The notes under the pieces were generated by a model, which had not been told where the DNA came from, ran no database searches, and worked only from the letters and a program-made list of their open reading frames with translations. From Daldinia sp. FL1419 (lineage: Eukaryota > Ascomycota > Sordariomycetes > Xylariales > Hypoxylaceae): a stretch of 64,000 nucleotides of DNA. The stretch is taken from contig MU623348.1 in assembly GCA_025201765.1 (NCBI GenBank), positions 434,001 through 498,000 of the forward strand. Direction: 5' to 3'. Both the position numbers and the translations under genes were made by a program. Of the stretch, positions 1 to 12,637 are shown piece after piece. Positions within the stretch are counted from its first letter, which is position 1. Every line of letters starts with the position of its first letter.

Positions 1-1252
1 ACACTACCTAGGTAGAGATACATACAAGTACCCCGGTATTGTATGTACAATTGAAATCACTCGTGGCTTATTACCTTACATAAAAGTGCACGCCTCTCTC
101 TTTTTAGTCTAGACCTCACGTTTGCATTTGCTAAGAAGCCACGCGTTAAGCCACCTTGAATCGCCCGACTTTGCTTAAAAAGGTCAGCCAAATTTTAAGA
201 ATGCCGGGGTATTGGATAACCCCTGTTTAATCCCCGCCTTGATTTAACGGTGCCGCTCATGTACCTAAGTACCTAGATACATCGTACGGATCTGTACTTA
301 TGTTCCTTTTTGCTTGTGCGCGCTTTTACGTGACCGTTGACGCGTTTTACTTCTCCCTGTTAATTTTCATAATTACACAAAATTAATGTCCCAGCAACGG
401 TCCCGTCACGCGCAAAATGCTGCCGATGCAATTCGGCTCCTCCCGATGGACATCATTTAAATGGCCGTAGCATATCCGCTTCTGAAGCACCACATGCTAC
501 AATGGTCCATTAACAGGAGCATCTCATCATGCCCTGTAATTTTCATTCGCCTCTTTTTTTATTTCTTATTTTTTATTTTTAAATTATATCGAGGACCAGC
601 GGGGACGCCCTACATCCATCCGATACTTCGTTCCTAGTAATTTCCGTCTGGATAACCGGGCTTTTCATGACATTGAAATCGCCTGCTTCTTTTTAAATGG
701 GTTGTGTTTGCAACAACTCAGCTTACTCATTTTTAAGCTATTCGTGTTTGCAACAGTGAATATGAGACGCGGGTGTTGATTATACCTGGACGCGTGAATT
801 GGCCGCCAACTTCAGACCGAAAATCAACCTGTCACTTATTCCTGTCTCGCGTTGGAATCTCAAGCAATCGCCACAATTTCGCGAAGAATTTGGCATGAGA
901 TACGAAATTAGCATCCGACCGTATTAGGCTGCCTGTTTACTATAGAAACACGAATTTATGACGATTGATAGGTAATTGTAGCGCTTACGTGGAAGTAGAA
1001 TGGTCATAGTTTTTGCAATTCATTCGGGGACGGTGGGAAATGTTGCCTATCGTCCTGCTCATTCCGCTAAACTCCTGGTTATGGTCAACCACTTCGCTTT
1101 GGGATACGTCACTTGGGGGGTAATACGATGCTTCGGGCTGAGATTCATTTTGCAGGTACCGAGATTATCATCATAAACGTATGCTTCTCTCCCGGAACAT
1201 CGCTGTAGGTTACGAATTTATTTATTCGCCAAGATCTGGATAGCCATTTAAA
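1..1252. other. Intergenic, no gene seen
   Basis: No reading frame here looks like protein. The stretch is AT-leaning and contains TACCTAGGTA-like strings near both 5 and 265. A short direct repeat (GTGTTTGCAACA-like) occurs near 703 and 746. The last few hundred bases must hold the promoter and 5' UTR of the acyltransferase gene starting at 1253. I see no recognisable regulatory motif. Confidence 0.6.
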
Positions 1253-2680
1253 ATGGCAGCGCTCTCTCCGCTCAATAAACTCATGCCTCGAGGTTACGTC
1301 CGGCAGATGTTTTGTTTTCCCTCAACGCATGCTGATGTTGTCGAAACACTTAAAAGGGGTTTGGCGGGAGTTATAAATGATATCCCTTACCTTCTCTCTG
1401 GGATCGTCATCAGCAAAGACCAGAAGCGTGTTTCTCTCAGCGATCCTTATCAAGCTCCCGAGGATCTTTTCTACGAGCAAGATCTGTCGGATATTATTGA
1501 CTATGCGGCTACCAAGGCGCAAAACTTCCCGCCCTCGGCGTTCACCGCGCAGGGAATCATTCCTCCTGATACGCAGCCCCCGTTTCCGAACCCGGCGCCG
1601 GTATTCCGAGCGACGGTCTCGCTCGTCAAGGGTGGGTTTATCTTGTGTGTCGCTATCCACCATTGCATAACCGACATTACCGGATTTGGGGCCTTGCTTA
1701 AGATATGGGCTGCCCACTGCCGAACAGGTGCGTCTACAGTAGCGGGCTTCAACCAGTCTTGGTTAAACCGCAGCGCTTTAATTGAAGAACTTGGCACCCA
1801 CAACACACGGGCAGCACCTACTTCGATACCTAAACTCCTTCACATCCGGGGACCTGATGACTATGTCAGACTTGCTGGTCCCATATCGTCGCCTACTGAC
1901 CTTGTGACCGGCATCTTCTTTTTTCCACAAGCAAAACTGCAGGGTTTGAAGAATATCGTGAACAAGCACATTGCTTCACAGGGTAGCCCAGGTTGGGTCT
2001 CTTCAGGTGATATTCTTACGGCGCTGCTTTGGAGTGCCATTCTAGTCGCCGAACAACAAGAACCGGCCAACTCCGAAGCGAATCCCGCAGCTAAGCAGAA
2101 CGGTGCCAACACAATAGGTTTTCCCGTGAACTTCCGCTCTCGTCTTAACCCACCTCTGCCTTCAGACTACCTCGGCGCTGCTTTTATAATGACAGCTGCC
2201 ACTGTGCCACGAGCGGATCTGATATCCTTCGCTACAGGGGCGACACACTGTGGTGATTACGCCCCCCTGGACCCCAGCTCTACCTCGGAACTAGCAGCGA
2301 TCGCTTCTACAATCCGTGCCTCCCTTCGCGGTGTCGACGAGAAATCTGTGCGCGATGTACTAACGTATTTAGCTATCGCGCCTAGTGATCATCCTCCCAT
2401 CATACTGGGACCGCGACATGATGGCATATCCATTGTCTCGTGGGCCGACGAAGGCGTATTTGAGTTGCACTGGGGTGATGCGATTGGAAAATGCGAAGCT
2501 GTTAGACTACCCAAGTTGGCTTACAGGAGGTACCCTATCGTCCTCCCTAGGATCCCAAGTGGCGTCAATGATAACGGGGGTGGCCTAGAGGTCATCGTTA
2601 GTTTTGACAGACAAGTGTTTCTCAAGTTTGAGCAGAGCTGGCCCATCAAGCAGTTCGCGACTCTTCGATGCCATTCTTAA
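1253..2680 (+). CDS. BAHD-type acyltransferase (trichothecene 3-O-acetyltransferase-like family)
   Basis: Single-exon gene of 475 residues, the usual size for fungal members of the HxxxD acyl-CoA transferase family. The N-terminus (LSPLNKLMPRGYVRQMFCFP) matches the family's opening strand. The catalytic HxxxD motif is at H137-D141 (HHCITD), followed by a GFG turn. The C-terminal half has ELHWGDAIGKCEAVR in the place of the family's DFGWG structural motif. Members move an acetyl or other acyl group from CoA to an alcohol or amine, often on a secondary metabolite; the substrate cannot be read here. It converges on an ABCC transporter whose stop lies only 250 bp away, so both could belong to one metabolite locus (inference). 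The start ATG is the first in frame and precedes the conserved N-terminus. The family call is firm, the substrate unknown. Confidence 0.85.
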   Translation: MAALSPLNKLMPRGYVRQMFCFPSTHADVVETLKRGLAGVINDIPYLLSGIVISKDQKRVSLSDPYQAPEDLFYEQDLSDIIDYAATKAQNFPPSAFTAQGIIPPDTQPPFPNPAPVFRATVSLVKGGFILCVAIHHCITDITGFGALLKIWAAHCRTGASTVAGFNQSWLNRSALIEELGTHNTRAAPTSIPKLLHIRGPDDYVRLAGPISSPTDLVTGIFFFPQAKLQGLKNIVNKHIASQGSPGWVSSGDILTALLWSAILVAEQQEPANSEANPAAKQNGANTIGFPVNFRSRLNPPLPSDYLGAAFIMTAATVPRADLISFATGATHCGDYAPLDPSSTSELAAIASTIRASLRGVDEKSVRDVLTYLAIAPSDHPPIILGPRHDGISIVSWADEGVFELHWGDAIGKCEAVRLPKLAYRRYPIVLPRIPSGVNDNGGGLEVIVSFDRQVFLKFEQSWPIKQFATLRCHS

Positions 2681-2930
2681 AGTCATCATTAGCGTCGAGA
2701 CACTACCAAATAAAAAGCATAATACTCGCAGTGGTGTTACGCCTCACATTTTTGAAGCTAACAATCGCTACAATAGCATACAATGGAGGTGCTTTAGTAA
2801 ATTCGATTGTGTGCTGATATTAGTGAATTAATATATACAAATAAGATAGTCAAAAAATATCCAAGCTCCGAGACGAGCCAACCCCAAGGATACACGTCCC
2901 TATTTTGTTTCCTCAACGAAATCACCGATG

Positions 2931-5900
2931 CTAACTCTCCCTCGCCAATGTAACCAACTCCTCGTACTCGCCGCTGTTTTTCAACATACCCCAAAAGGCG
3001 CCTTCGATAGCGATCAAGTCGCGAGGAGAACCCGCCCTGTGAAAAGGTAAGCAAACCGGAAAAAAGAAAGAAAAAAAAAAGAAAAAAGCAAAAAAGGCAT
3101 GTTATAGGTGGACGACGTACTCAATAACCTTTCCCTCCTCCATAACAATAACCTGGTCGTAATCAATAATCGTCCTCAGCCGATGCGCAATCGTAATAAT
3201 CGTCGACCCCGCGAACTCCGAGCGGATGATCCGTTGCATCCTCACATCTGTCTCGTGGTCCACGGACGCAGTCGCTTCGTCTAGAATAACAACCCTCGAG
3301 CGCCGACACATAGCGCGCGCGAGCCCGAGGATCTGCCGTTGTCCGTTGCTGAAGTTCTTCCCGTTGGCTGCGACCTGCGTGTGCACCGAAACGCCGGCGC
3401 TCGGGTCCTGGCTGTCGACGTCGTACATCTCGGTTAGCCCGCATGCTATGAGGACGGATTGGAGCTCCGCTTCGTCGAGCTGTTCTGTGGGGTCGAGGTT
3501 CGAGCGGATGTCGCCCGAGAAGATTACCGAGTCTTGCGGTACGAAACTAATGCTTTCTCGCAGACGCTTGAGCGGAACGGTCTTGATGTTTACGCCATCG
3601 ATCGTGATACTGCCGGAAACAACGTGTGTAGAGCGGAGTAGAGAGCGTGCAATGGTGCTTTTGCCACTACCGGTGCGCCCGATGATGGCGACTCGCTGCC
3701 CTGGTCGCGCATTGAGCTTTACGTCTCGTAGAATGTCGGGGCCGTCCGTTGTGTATCGAACAGTCACATTTCGGAACTCCACGTGGCCCGTTGTCGGCCA
3801 AGCCGCTGGAACTTCAGTTGCTTTCGACTTTTCTTCCTCGGGGCTTACTTCGGGTTCGATGTCCGCATATTCGGATACGCGTTGAAACGAATTCAATTCA
3901 ACCTCTAATTCGTTCATGTTCCTCACCAGTGTCAGGATAGTTTGACTTAGGCCAATCGCGTTGGTTAGTGAGAAGCCGACAAGGCCAGGTGAACCTGACT
4001 TGAGGTAGGCTATGCATCCGGCTGCAACTGCGACCGTAGCGGCACAGAAGTCGGAACGGATAGACACCCAACGGTTGCAGTTATACTGGGCCTCCATCGC
4101 GCGCATATACACAGCAAGTTTATCAGCAAGTAGCGTCTGGAAGACGTCGTTCATAGGCTGACGGGCTCTGATAACCGCGAGACCGCCGGCAGAGTCGCTA
4201 AAATGCGAGAAAATAGGGGAGATTTGCACAGCACAGAGGCGCTTGACCGATATCTGCGCCCGTGCGTAGATTTCTCCGGTAGCGAAACCAAGAAGGCAGA
4301 AGAAACCCGCCGGCAGGGCGAAAATGGGCATGATAGACGCAATACTCGCTAATCTCAGGGCAAGTCTAATCCCGTTGTCCAGGGTCATTCGTAGCCAGTC
4401 AACTAGAAGGCTATCCATAGATTGTATATCCACACCAAACCGATTGATTATACGGCCAACGGGAGTGTTGTCGTACCAGGCAATAGGGGCGTTGAGGACC
4501 GCAGCAACCAAGCGCTCGTGCATCGTTTTCGCCGCCTTCCATCCTCCTCTTTGGTAGATGTAATTGTTGAGGAACTGGAGGGATATAAACGCCAAGACTG
4601 TGCCGATATGAATGAGGAGATAAGTTGTCGCTTTGGAGGAGTAGTCGGGCTTGGTCGATAGTCCGGTCCAGATGGATAGCCAGAAGGTAATCGAGAAATA
4701 GGCGATTTGCACTAGGACGGTGTTGAGGATCGTTAGAGAAGCGGTGATGTAGCCACCAAAGAGTAGTATGTATCGAACAACTGTTAAGGGGGGTTGATTA
4801 GCAGAATCCCTTACATAGCATCTCGAGAGACTTACTGAATCCGCGTGGAACACGTCCCGACGCTCTCTTCTCTTCGGTTGCTGCTCTGTTTGTGGTCACT
4901 TCCTGAACTTCACGGCTAATCAGGTCCGTTGTTTCACTCTGTACGAAGATCCCTCCCGCCGGAGGAGTTGTGGTTGACTGCGACGAGGAATCAACTTCGA
5001 TCTCTTCTTGGTGTGTCGTCCAATACGACTTGGGATCCTTGGATGGACTTTTCGCATTTATCTTCGTACTCGACACTCTTCCCTGAGCTAACGACACCAG
5101 CAATTCGGCATCTTCTATAGCCGTGGTGAAATGCGTTACAAGAATAACCGTTCGACCGTCCAAGAGCCCGCTGCGGAAGCACCTTTCGTAAACTCTCAGG
5201 GCAGTGTGGGTGTCAAGTGCCGAGAATACGTCGTCTAGAAGAAGGATCGAAGCCGACGAATACAATGCTCTCGCTAATGATATCCTCTGCTTCTGACCTC
5301 CGGAGAGGCTGGACCCCTGTTCTCCGGCATGTGTCAAGTCGCCCGATGGCAATTGCGCAAGGTCTTCGACGAGATCACAAGCATGAATAATCGTCTTATA
5401 TCGGTACTCGTCGTACGGGCTGTAGAACAGAATGTTTTGGCGGATAGTGTTATTTTGCAGCCAAGCTGTTTGTGGTACGTAGGCTACATCTGGAGGGCAA
5501 GTTGCTTGCCCGCTTTCAAGAGTTGTCTCGCCTAGGAGCGATAGCAGTAAGGACGTCTTACCACTGCCGATCGGACCCGTTACAACATTAAGAGCCTTTT
5601 CGCGGAACGAAATGGATATATCACGGAGTCGGAATCCGGAGGATCGTGTCAAACAGAAGGTGGCGTTTATAAGTTCGGGTCGGCCGACCGGAAGGCGTTT
5701 TCTTTCCTCGGCTAGTTCGAAGAATTTGTCGACCCGTTGTAATGATTTGTGGCCCTGCGCTACCCATTGAATGACTTTGGATAACCATACAAATTGTGCC
5801 CGTAATATTTCCGTGAGAGACAGCGCCGTAAAAGCTGTAGGAGCTCGCAGCGGTCGGTTTGTGAAGAGTATGAACGACGTGAACATGGCAAGAAGACTGA

Positions 5901-7625
5901 CGAGAGAGAGCATGTCGCCGGCCATGAAAATCAGCATAGATGTCACATTACGCTTCCAAATCCTCTGCTGTTCCGTTGCGCGAATAGCGTTGACCATCCT
6001 ACCTGCCACATCCTCCCACGCAAAGAATTTTAGAGTCCGGATCGATTGTAAGTATTCGGAAATTCTTGACAGTCGTCTATCCGTCACTTCCATCACCAAT
6101 CCATGCAGCCGGGATTGGCGTCCGGAAAGCCGGGCGGGAAGCGCAGTCAGGGACAACAGAACCGCAACGCCAACGAGAGACGACCACCCTAACAACTGGT
6201 ATAAGAACGTCATGGCTATTGCCGCCGATACCGTGCTTGCCGTTAGGGAGTAGAATATGTCGGTTACGTTGGCGATTGCGTCGGAGTCGTATGACAATAG
6301 GCTTTCCATCTTGACGGAGTTCTCCTTTTTATCCTTCGCGTTCGCATTGTCGGATCCGTTTGGCGTCTGCGATTCAATCTTCTCTTGCAAGCTGTTGTCG
6401 GTCCTCGCCCATAGCATTGTCTGGTATATCTCCTGGATCATCGTCGCTTTAGTTAAGACAAGGAGCCGCGTGCCTACAAATATAGATCGTTGGTAGCAAA
6501 CAGAACGAGCCATAGGTCCCAGGAATAGGAGTGCAATCCACACAAATGGATGAACCACGACGGTGGTTGCGTCGGGGTTTTCGAGATAGCCTAGAAGATA
6601 GAACATGGCACATGGTGCAAGATACTCCGTCATTGCGGTTGCAATTGACCAAAGCATTATCGTCTTGATTTCACTCCGGAATGCCCGGCAGAGGGTCCGG
6701 AAAGTCTTTCCACCTTTTAAACGAGCTTTACGCATACGTTGTAATAATGTCGTCGGCGCATCGTTTGTTGGCAGAGGCGGAAGGTCGTCCATGACCAAGT
6801 CCCGGGAGAAACCCCGGATCATGATATATGTAAGCCATTCGTAAGAGAGATAATACGAAAACCACGAACAAGTTTTTTCTGGAGATATCTCTGCTTTTCC
6901 ATCGAAGCCCTGACTCTCGGGGTTAGGCTCTCTCCTCCGTACGAGGCGCGGTGAGACGAATGAAGCCATAAACGCAGATACTAGACATGCGAATTTGATG
7001 CATTCAATTTTTGATGGGGAATTATGCGAACTAATTATTGCAACGGGTAACAGGAGTTTAACCGCTTCCAAGAGGGTGAAGATAGCTATTATAACGTTCA
7101 TATGACGGCTCAAAGAAATGCTGATAGTCCTCAGCCTCCAAGCGAATTGCGAAATTCCCAAAAGGAGCAGATAGCCCAAAGCAAGCGGTTCCATCCATGA
7201 TCCATTTTGGAACTTGGAGTACAGCGTCAGAGACAACGCTGCAGCAAGGGTAGCTATCTGCGTAATAGCATACTCGAGCGGTGTATACGGCCTACGTATT
7301 CGGTTGACATGGGACTTTGCCGTGCGGCCGTAGAACCTATTGGACAAGAGGATAGAAAACAATAGTGAGATAAAGGATAATCCAACGCATGCAAGTTGCA
7401 AGCGACCAGTTCCTATGAAGTCTGATAGTCTGGTTGCGCGCTGTCGCCAAATCTCACTACAGACACCTTAGTTAGGCAAGATTACTTATATATAAAAGAG
7501 CTGTGATATAAGTCTACATACCTCTCTGGGATTCTTTCATCCAATGGGATCCCGAGACCTGCAGTTGGTATCTGCGGCACATCGGAATTCGAGTTCATGG
7601 GGTGCTGGAGGAGAACTCGGTGCAT
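2931..7625 (-). CDS. ABCC-type full-length ABC transporter (multidrug resistance-associated family)
   Basis: Four exons on the minus strand: 7625-7522, 7456-4836, 4780-3121 and 3036-2931, 1496 residues in one continuous frame. Introns of 65, 55 and 84 nt have GT-AG ends. Layout is TMD-NBD-TMD-NBD. NBD1 has Walker A GPIGSGKT near residue 662, LSGGQ near 752 and LLLDD after Walker B, with Asp in place of the catalytic Glu, as is common in NBD1 of this family. NBD2 has GRTGSGKS near 1276, signature FSNGQ near 1385 and canonical ILDEATASVD. The last exon matters: reading through it gives a premature end, whereas splicing adds the family's usual GAFWGMLKNSGEYEELV tail. Members export conjugates, drugs or metabolites across the plasma or vacuolar membrane. 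The 806-bp upstream region is shared with the divergent M20 peptidase. Exon 1 is the least certain part. Confidence 0.9.
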
Positions 7626-8431
7626 GTTTGTCCTCGTAGTTGTTGGGCATGTTTGTTCTTAGATGTCTAACCTAAGTTCCAACGGCCAGGACCGAAATGC
7701 TTTAAACACGAGGCGATAAATTAGGCCCTTTTTCACAACTCGGTTTTAAGCCGTCCTGTTGACGACTTGACTAAAACGGCCGGGCTTTGGATATCGCTTA
7801 TTTTTGGGGGTTAGCTAGGTACTTTCTATATGAGAAGCCGAATAACTTTCCCTAAAATACGGCCTTATAATAAAAATGCCAGCAATCCTGTACAGCATAC
7901 GTCGCTAATTGTTGTCTATTGTGGGATATAAAGACACCGAAGCGCGGCCCTCGTCCGAGAGGCGAGGAGTTCGATGAATATGGTAATTATTATCCGATTG
8001 GACGGGTTAACCCTGTTCGCTTTTATACTCCATACTCCAAAACTCGATACAAAAACGACTAAAAAGATGCCATTAGAGGCTATTGATGGTGTTATAAAGG
8101 TTGTGGACCCCGAGAGGGCGGGACCTAATTCTTAGGATACCTTAATACATTTCAAATACATGTCAAATACTTGATACAGTGCTCATCACACTTTGCTCGT
8201 CTTTTAACCCTTTATCTATCAATTTGATAATCATGTCGTATCAACTCTCCGCACCACCACATCAACCCGTAGTGGAGAGGAGGCTATTCGTCGAAATGTA
8301 AATTAGATATAATGTGCTAGGTATCCCTCAGATGGAGTATACCTACCCCGTTTCTGTATGCATGTCTTATCTACTGACGAAATAGCATCGTTATAAGCTC
8401 GGGATTCATAAGATCCATCACGAGCTATACA
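7626..8431. promoter_or_regulatory. Bidirectional intergenic region between ABCC transporter and M20 peptidase
   Basis: This 806-bp spacer lies between two divergent start codons and should contain both promoters. It is AT-rich with no clear palindromic operator. An out-of-frame upstream ATG for the transporter lies around 7650 and could act as a short uORF. The role is inferred from position only. Confidence 0.4.
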
Positions 8432-10296
8432 ATGGAAAAGCATCAAGTAAATATCTCTTACGAACGCAAAAGACGGTTCAGAAATGTCAAATATCTACTT
8501 TTATGTTTAGTAGTTTTCCTCTGCTTAATTCCCTTCTACCTGGGTCCATCATTGCGCACACGAGTCGAGCATTGTTTCAACATATCACGCAATTACAAGC
8601 CATCTCACAGCGACCCAGAAAAATGGTGTCCCCTGCCAGATACCATAGCTCCCAAGGACGATGGTCTACAGTCGAGTGAACATTTCATGACATCTCGGCA
8701 GTTAGATCTGCAGGTGGAACGTCTCTCCGCAGCCGTAAAAGTCCCGACGGAGAGCTACGATGACAACGGTAACGTCGACGAGGATCCTCGCTGGGAAACT
8801 TTCCAGGACTTCCACAAGGTACTGAAACAGCTATTTCCGCTTGTGTAAGTGGCGATCACTCGCAAATTTGAGGCCCACCCTTGCATTCTTTTTACGTATT
8901 CTTATTCTTTCGGAATATAGTCACTCGCAGCTTGAGCTTCGGGAAATAAATCGCTATGGTCTTCAATATACTTTTAGAGGTACAGATGCTTCCAAGAAAC
9001 CCATTCTGTTAACGGCGCATCAAGATGTCGTCCCTGCCGGCGCTGCTTCCCGTTGGACGTATCCGCCATATGAAGGACATTTTGATGGGTCTTTTATCTG
9101 GGGCCGAGGCGCGGCCGACTGTAAGAACGTCCTCATCGGCATTCTCTCGGCTATCGAAGATCTACTCTCGCAGTCGTTTGTGCCTCGTCGTACAATCGTG
9201 CTCGCTTTTGGATTTGACGAGGAGACAGGTGGCGTTAGAGGTGCGACCGCACTGAACCAATCTTTGGTGGAGGAATGGGGCCTGGAATCGTTCTTGTTTG
9301 TTCTAGACGAAGGCGGCATGGGTATACAAAGCCAAGGAGACGTCTTATATGCGTACCCCGGTGTAGGGGAGAAAGGATACTATGATATCCAGCTGACGCT
9401 CGAAGTTAAGGGTGGTCACAGCTCGAGACCTCCGAAACATACCGGTATCGGTATCATGGCGGATGCAATTGTGGCGTTGGAAAACGAGCCCTATGCTCCC
9501 CTTCTAACACATTCAAACCCGTTTCGAAGGGTATTGGAATGTAGAACAAGATACTCTCCCGAAGCCGTTCAGCCGTGGCTGCACGATGCACTTCTTAGTG
9601 GAGACGAGCGCGAAATCGCCGAGAAACTTGCCGAAGAAGAAACAGAAGAGCAATGGCTAGTTCAAACTAGTCAGGCTATCGATGTCATTAACGGGGGTGT
9701 TAAAGTTAATGCTCTACCTGAGAACGTCGAATTCCAGGTAAACCATCGCATAGCATTACACGAATCGGTCCAGTACATCAATGATCATATTCAAAGAGTC
9801 TTGGAACCTGTGATACAGAAACACGGGCTTGAGCTTCTCTTTGAAACTCACAATATCTCGACTACACAAGGGAAGAATCTAGAAACTGCTTCATCTGGAG
9901 TCTTGAGGGCTAAAGGTTTGCAGGTAATTGATATAGCTCCAATATCCGCGACTGACAACAGGGTGTGGGGTGTCTTTAGCGGTACTATACGACATGTATT
10001 CGAGAGCACAGAAAGCGGACATGGCAAGACTGTCGTTCCGGCTGGAAATATCATGACGGGAAATACGGACACTCTCCATTATTGGAATCTGACGAGCAAC
10101 ATATACAGATTTACCCCATCTAGGAACGGAACGAGGCTGAACCAACACGGCATTGACGAGAGAATGGGATTAACTGCTCACCTGGAAGGTATAAGGTTAT
10201 ACTATGGTAAGTCATTCCATGATATATGATTGTCCTAGATATGCTAAGTTCCTGATAGACTTGATTCGGAATTTCGATGGTTGGAAGGATGCGTAA
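8432..10296 (+). CDS. M20-family metallopeptidase, vacuolar carboxypeptidase S-like
   Basis: Three exons: 8432-8844, 8921-10206 and 10259-10296, 578 residues, with GTAAGT introns of 76 and 52 nt. The N-terminus has a basic stretch and one hydrophobic segment (about residues 23-45), fitting a type II membrane anchor as in yeast Cps1, which is sorted to the vacuole. Zinc-site motifs of M20 are visible in order: TAHQDVVPAG, WGRGAADCKN, FGFDEETGG (general base and metal ligand), VLDEGG and GGHSSRPP. The short last exon supplies the family's usual ending (YYDLIRNFDG). The expected reaction is removal of C-terminal residues from small peptides or hydrolysis of N-acyl amino acids. Length matches the family. 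It lies beside a transporter and acyltransferase but could simply be nitrogen metabolism. Confidence 0.88.
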
Positions 10297-10747
10297 ATGT
10301 AAATTACCCATCTAGATATCTAGTGCTAGGTAAGAAATTGTTAGGAGAGCCAAAACCATGCTTGCTCTTGAACCAACGATCAGTGAATCATGATGGGTTC
10401 ATCTATCTAAGCACCATGTTCATGGCACAAGGCAATTTACGTGATAGTAGGTTTACGAGCTATGAGATGTGGTAGTTTTATCTTCGCGGAGCGCATCTGT
10501 GAACTCATTCATAGGCTGCACGTTTTGGTCATGAATATTCAAAACTGTTGTTGGTTTGGGAAGCAGGCAGGTACGTAAAGTTAGGCCCAAAAAGGATATA
10601 TACTCTTCGTAATGCTCGTGGGGGCCGGAGATAAATATATATAAATTGCCAAAAGAACACATGGCACAACCATCGCACACTGTGGGGTTTGTATTATAAC
10701 ACGTTAGTATCGCCCAACGAGGGCTAATTCACCAAGCGCACTGTATC
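10297..10747. other. Convergent 3' spacer, no gene seen
   Basis: About 450 bp between the stops of the M20 peptidase (+) and the Zn2Cys6 regulator (-). Presumably 3' UTRs of both. Nothing else is recognisable. Confidence 0.5.
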
Positions 10748-12637
10748 TCAGACAATGAACAGAGCCCTATTCTGCTTCATGACTTCAAGGTAGTCAACCC
10801 GGACTCCTTTGGTGCTCTGAATTTTGATAACCTGTTCAAGCAGCTGGCGGGTCCTGCGGTAATTGTCCCCCCATATCTCAGCGTCCCTAAGTGTCCTAAT
10901 CACCCAGTCTTGATATACAACATCCGTAGTCTCGATGCCAGCTAAGAATAAAAGGCGCGGCCAGATATTTTGCGGTGAGGGTGGGCGCAGTCGACCGACT
11001 AAAGATGCTAGGCGGACGATGTAAGTTGCCGCCAATTCAGCTGGTGTGAGCTGATTTGGTATGCTTGCAGATACAGGGGCGGGAAGCTTCCTGTGGAAAT
11101 TTATCACGACGGCATAGTACGCCGCTAGAAGTAACAGGCAATTAAAACACTTTGTGGTAATTTGACCAGCGAGGGCACGGCTCGGTTCGTTAATATAGGA
11201 AATGATCGGCATAACCGAAGGATCGCGATCGAATCGTTCGCGAAGGGTAATAAGCCCGGATTGTACATTGGACCACAATGCTACGGGCGCAGTACCCGAT
11301 CTGCGATGCAAGTGCACAATCCGGCTATCCAAAAAGTCAAGCTCTAGGGACAGGCGTAGAGAAGGTTTCAAATCTTCTGTACTGGCGGGCAAGTTTGGAA
11401 ACGCAGCGTCTATAAAATTATATTCGGCGCAGAAGGACTCGAGGTTCTCTAAGAGACGTCCCGTACCTCCTATCCAGGCCCCCCGAGCGTCATATGCACC
11501 TAGCCAGACTAGCATACGGGAGCCGACGTATCCGAGTGGCGTTGCCTCTCCACCAGCTTTCAGGTGGCGACGGTGGGCGTCAACAAGATCTGCAATAAAT
11601 TCCAGGTGCTGGCAGAAACCGGCAATGTCTCGTGCGGCGAGGAGTTCGTACTGGAGCGCAAACCAAACGGTGACAATAGAACGTTCAAAGTTGACGGCAA
11701 CAGATGGGTCTCGGTGCAGCGTTGAGATAGCAAGTGAATACCGCTCTTCAGCCTTCCGAACTAGGTCAGGTTCAGGTCTCGTCTGGCCAAGATGCAAAGC
11801 CGTCCACGCCATTAGGGTATTGAATAAAGGCGCGTATAGCAACGCCATGTTACTAAAAATATGGCTGTAGAGGTTCTCTTCACCTGTGCTACGTATCTTG
11901 GAGTAGCCAGTCATGGTGTTCATGTAGTGCTGAATGAGCCTGTGATCATCGGGGCGGATAACGACAGTAGCATCCTGCGAATTCGAAATAGGACCTGGAA
12001 CCTCGACCTGACACGGTTCGGACTCGGACTCGGATGATAACATTGCAGTTCCCGGAGTGTGTGGAGATAACCATTCCTCGCCGAGCAGGTCGAAGTTCAT
12101 ATTAAGATCAAAGAAGGCCGGAATGTAAGCGGGATTTAATCGGGCTTGGGCCTCGTATACATCCATCTGCGAGATAGCATTAACCATTCCGGGTCCTGGG
12201 ACCACCTTGGGCTCGGCGCCATGTTGCAACAACGGGCCTCCGGGATTGACCTGAACGGGAGATGGAAGCGGCACGGCAACAGAGCCGTCCGGCGCGTTTC
12301 CGCTCGATGTCGGTCCTACATTATTCCTGGTATTTTCCTTCAGAGGTTTCTGTTTAATCTTGGCCTCAGGGGCAATACATTGCTGTGACGCAGATGTAGA
12401 CCTGTCAGACGAGGATGTAGACTTGTCATCTAGGCGCGACCTCGTGTAGCGAGAATTGACGAAGCGCACGCGATAACGAAGAGTTTCCGTAGAATTTGCC
12501 CGATTGGGTTCATAGGAACAAGTTAAAGATAAACGTGTACATGCATTGCAAATCGGTTTCGTCTCGTCGCATCGTACTTTACGACGACGGCAGGAGGAAC
12601 AACCGGTCTTGGACCTCGCTGGCCGAGTTCGATTCAT
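10748..12637 (-). CDS. Zn2Cys6 transcription factor with fungal-specific regulatory domain
   Basis: Single exon, 629 residues. The DNA-binding zinc cluster is at about residues 12-42 with spacing C-x2-C-x6-C-x6-C-x2-C-x6-C and the basic RRRKVRC core. A long Ser/Pro-rich linker follows (about 50-200). The rest is helical and resembles the fungal-specific TF family 2 region (HYMNTMTGYS, then the ALHLGQTRPEPDLVRKAEERY region), as in many C6 regulators. The protein should act in the nucleus as a pathway activator. Its start is 882 bp from the divergent Dal5-type permease, a common regulator-target arrangement. It could equally govern the broader set of pumps and enzymes in 1-20 kb. Target genes cannot be read from sequence. 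Confidence 0.88.
   Translation of the reverse strand: MNRTRPARSKTGCSSCRRRKVRCDETKPICNACTRLSLTCSYEPNRANSTETLRYRVRFVNSRYTRSRLDDKSTSSSDRSTSASQQCIAPEAKIKQKPLKENTRNNVGPTSSGNAPDGSVAVPLPSPVQVNPGGPLLQHGAEPKVVPGPGMVNAISQMDVYEAQARLNPAYIPAFFDLNMNFDLLGEEWLSPHTPGTAMLSSESESEPCQVEVPGPISNSQDATVVIRPDDHRLIQHYMNTMTGYSKIRSTGEENLYSHIFSNMALLYAPLFNTLMAWTALHLGQTRPEPDLVRKAEERYSLAISTLHRDPSVAVNFERSIVTVWFALQYELLAARDIAGFCQHLEFIADLVDAHRRHLKAGGEATPLGYVGSRMLVWLGAYDARGAWIGGTGRLLENLESFCAEYNFIDAAFPNLPASTEDLKPSLRLSLELDFLDSRIVHLHRRSGTAPVALWSNVQSGLITLRERFDRDPSVMPIISYINEPSRALAGQITTKCFNCLLLLAAYYAVVINFHRKLPAPVSASIPNQLTPAELAATYIVRLASLVGRLRPPSPQNIWPRLLFLAGIETTDVVYQDWVIRTLRDAEIWGDNYRRTRQLLEQVIKIQSTKGVRVDYLEVMKQNRALFIV

Noticed and set aside
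3226..3885. 219-codon plus-strand frame inside the ABC transporter
   Set aside because: It is antisense to the conserved NBD2 and has no protein-family character; a shadow of the real gene.
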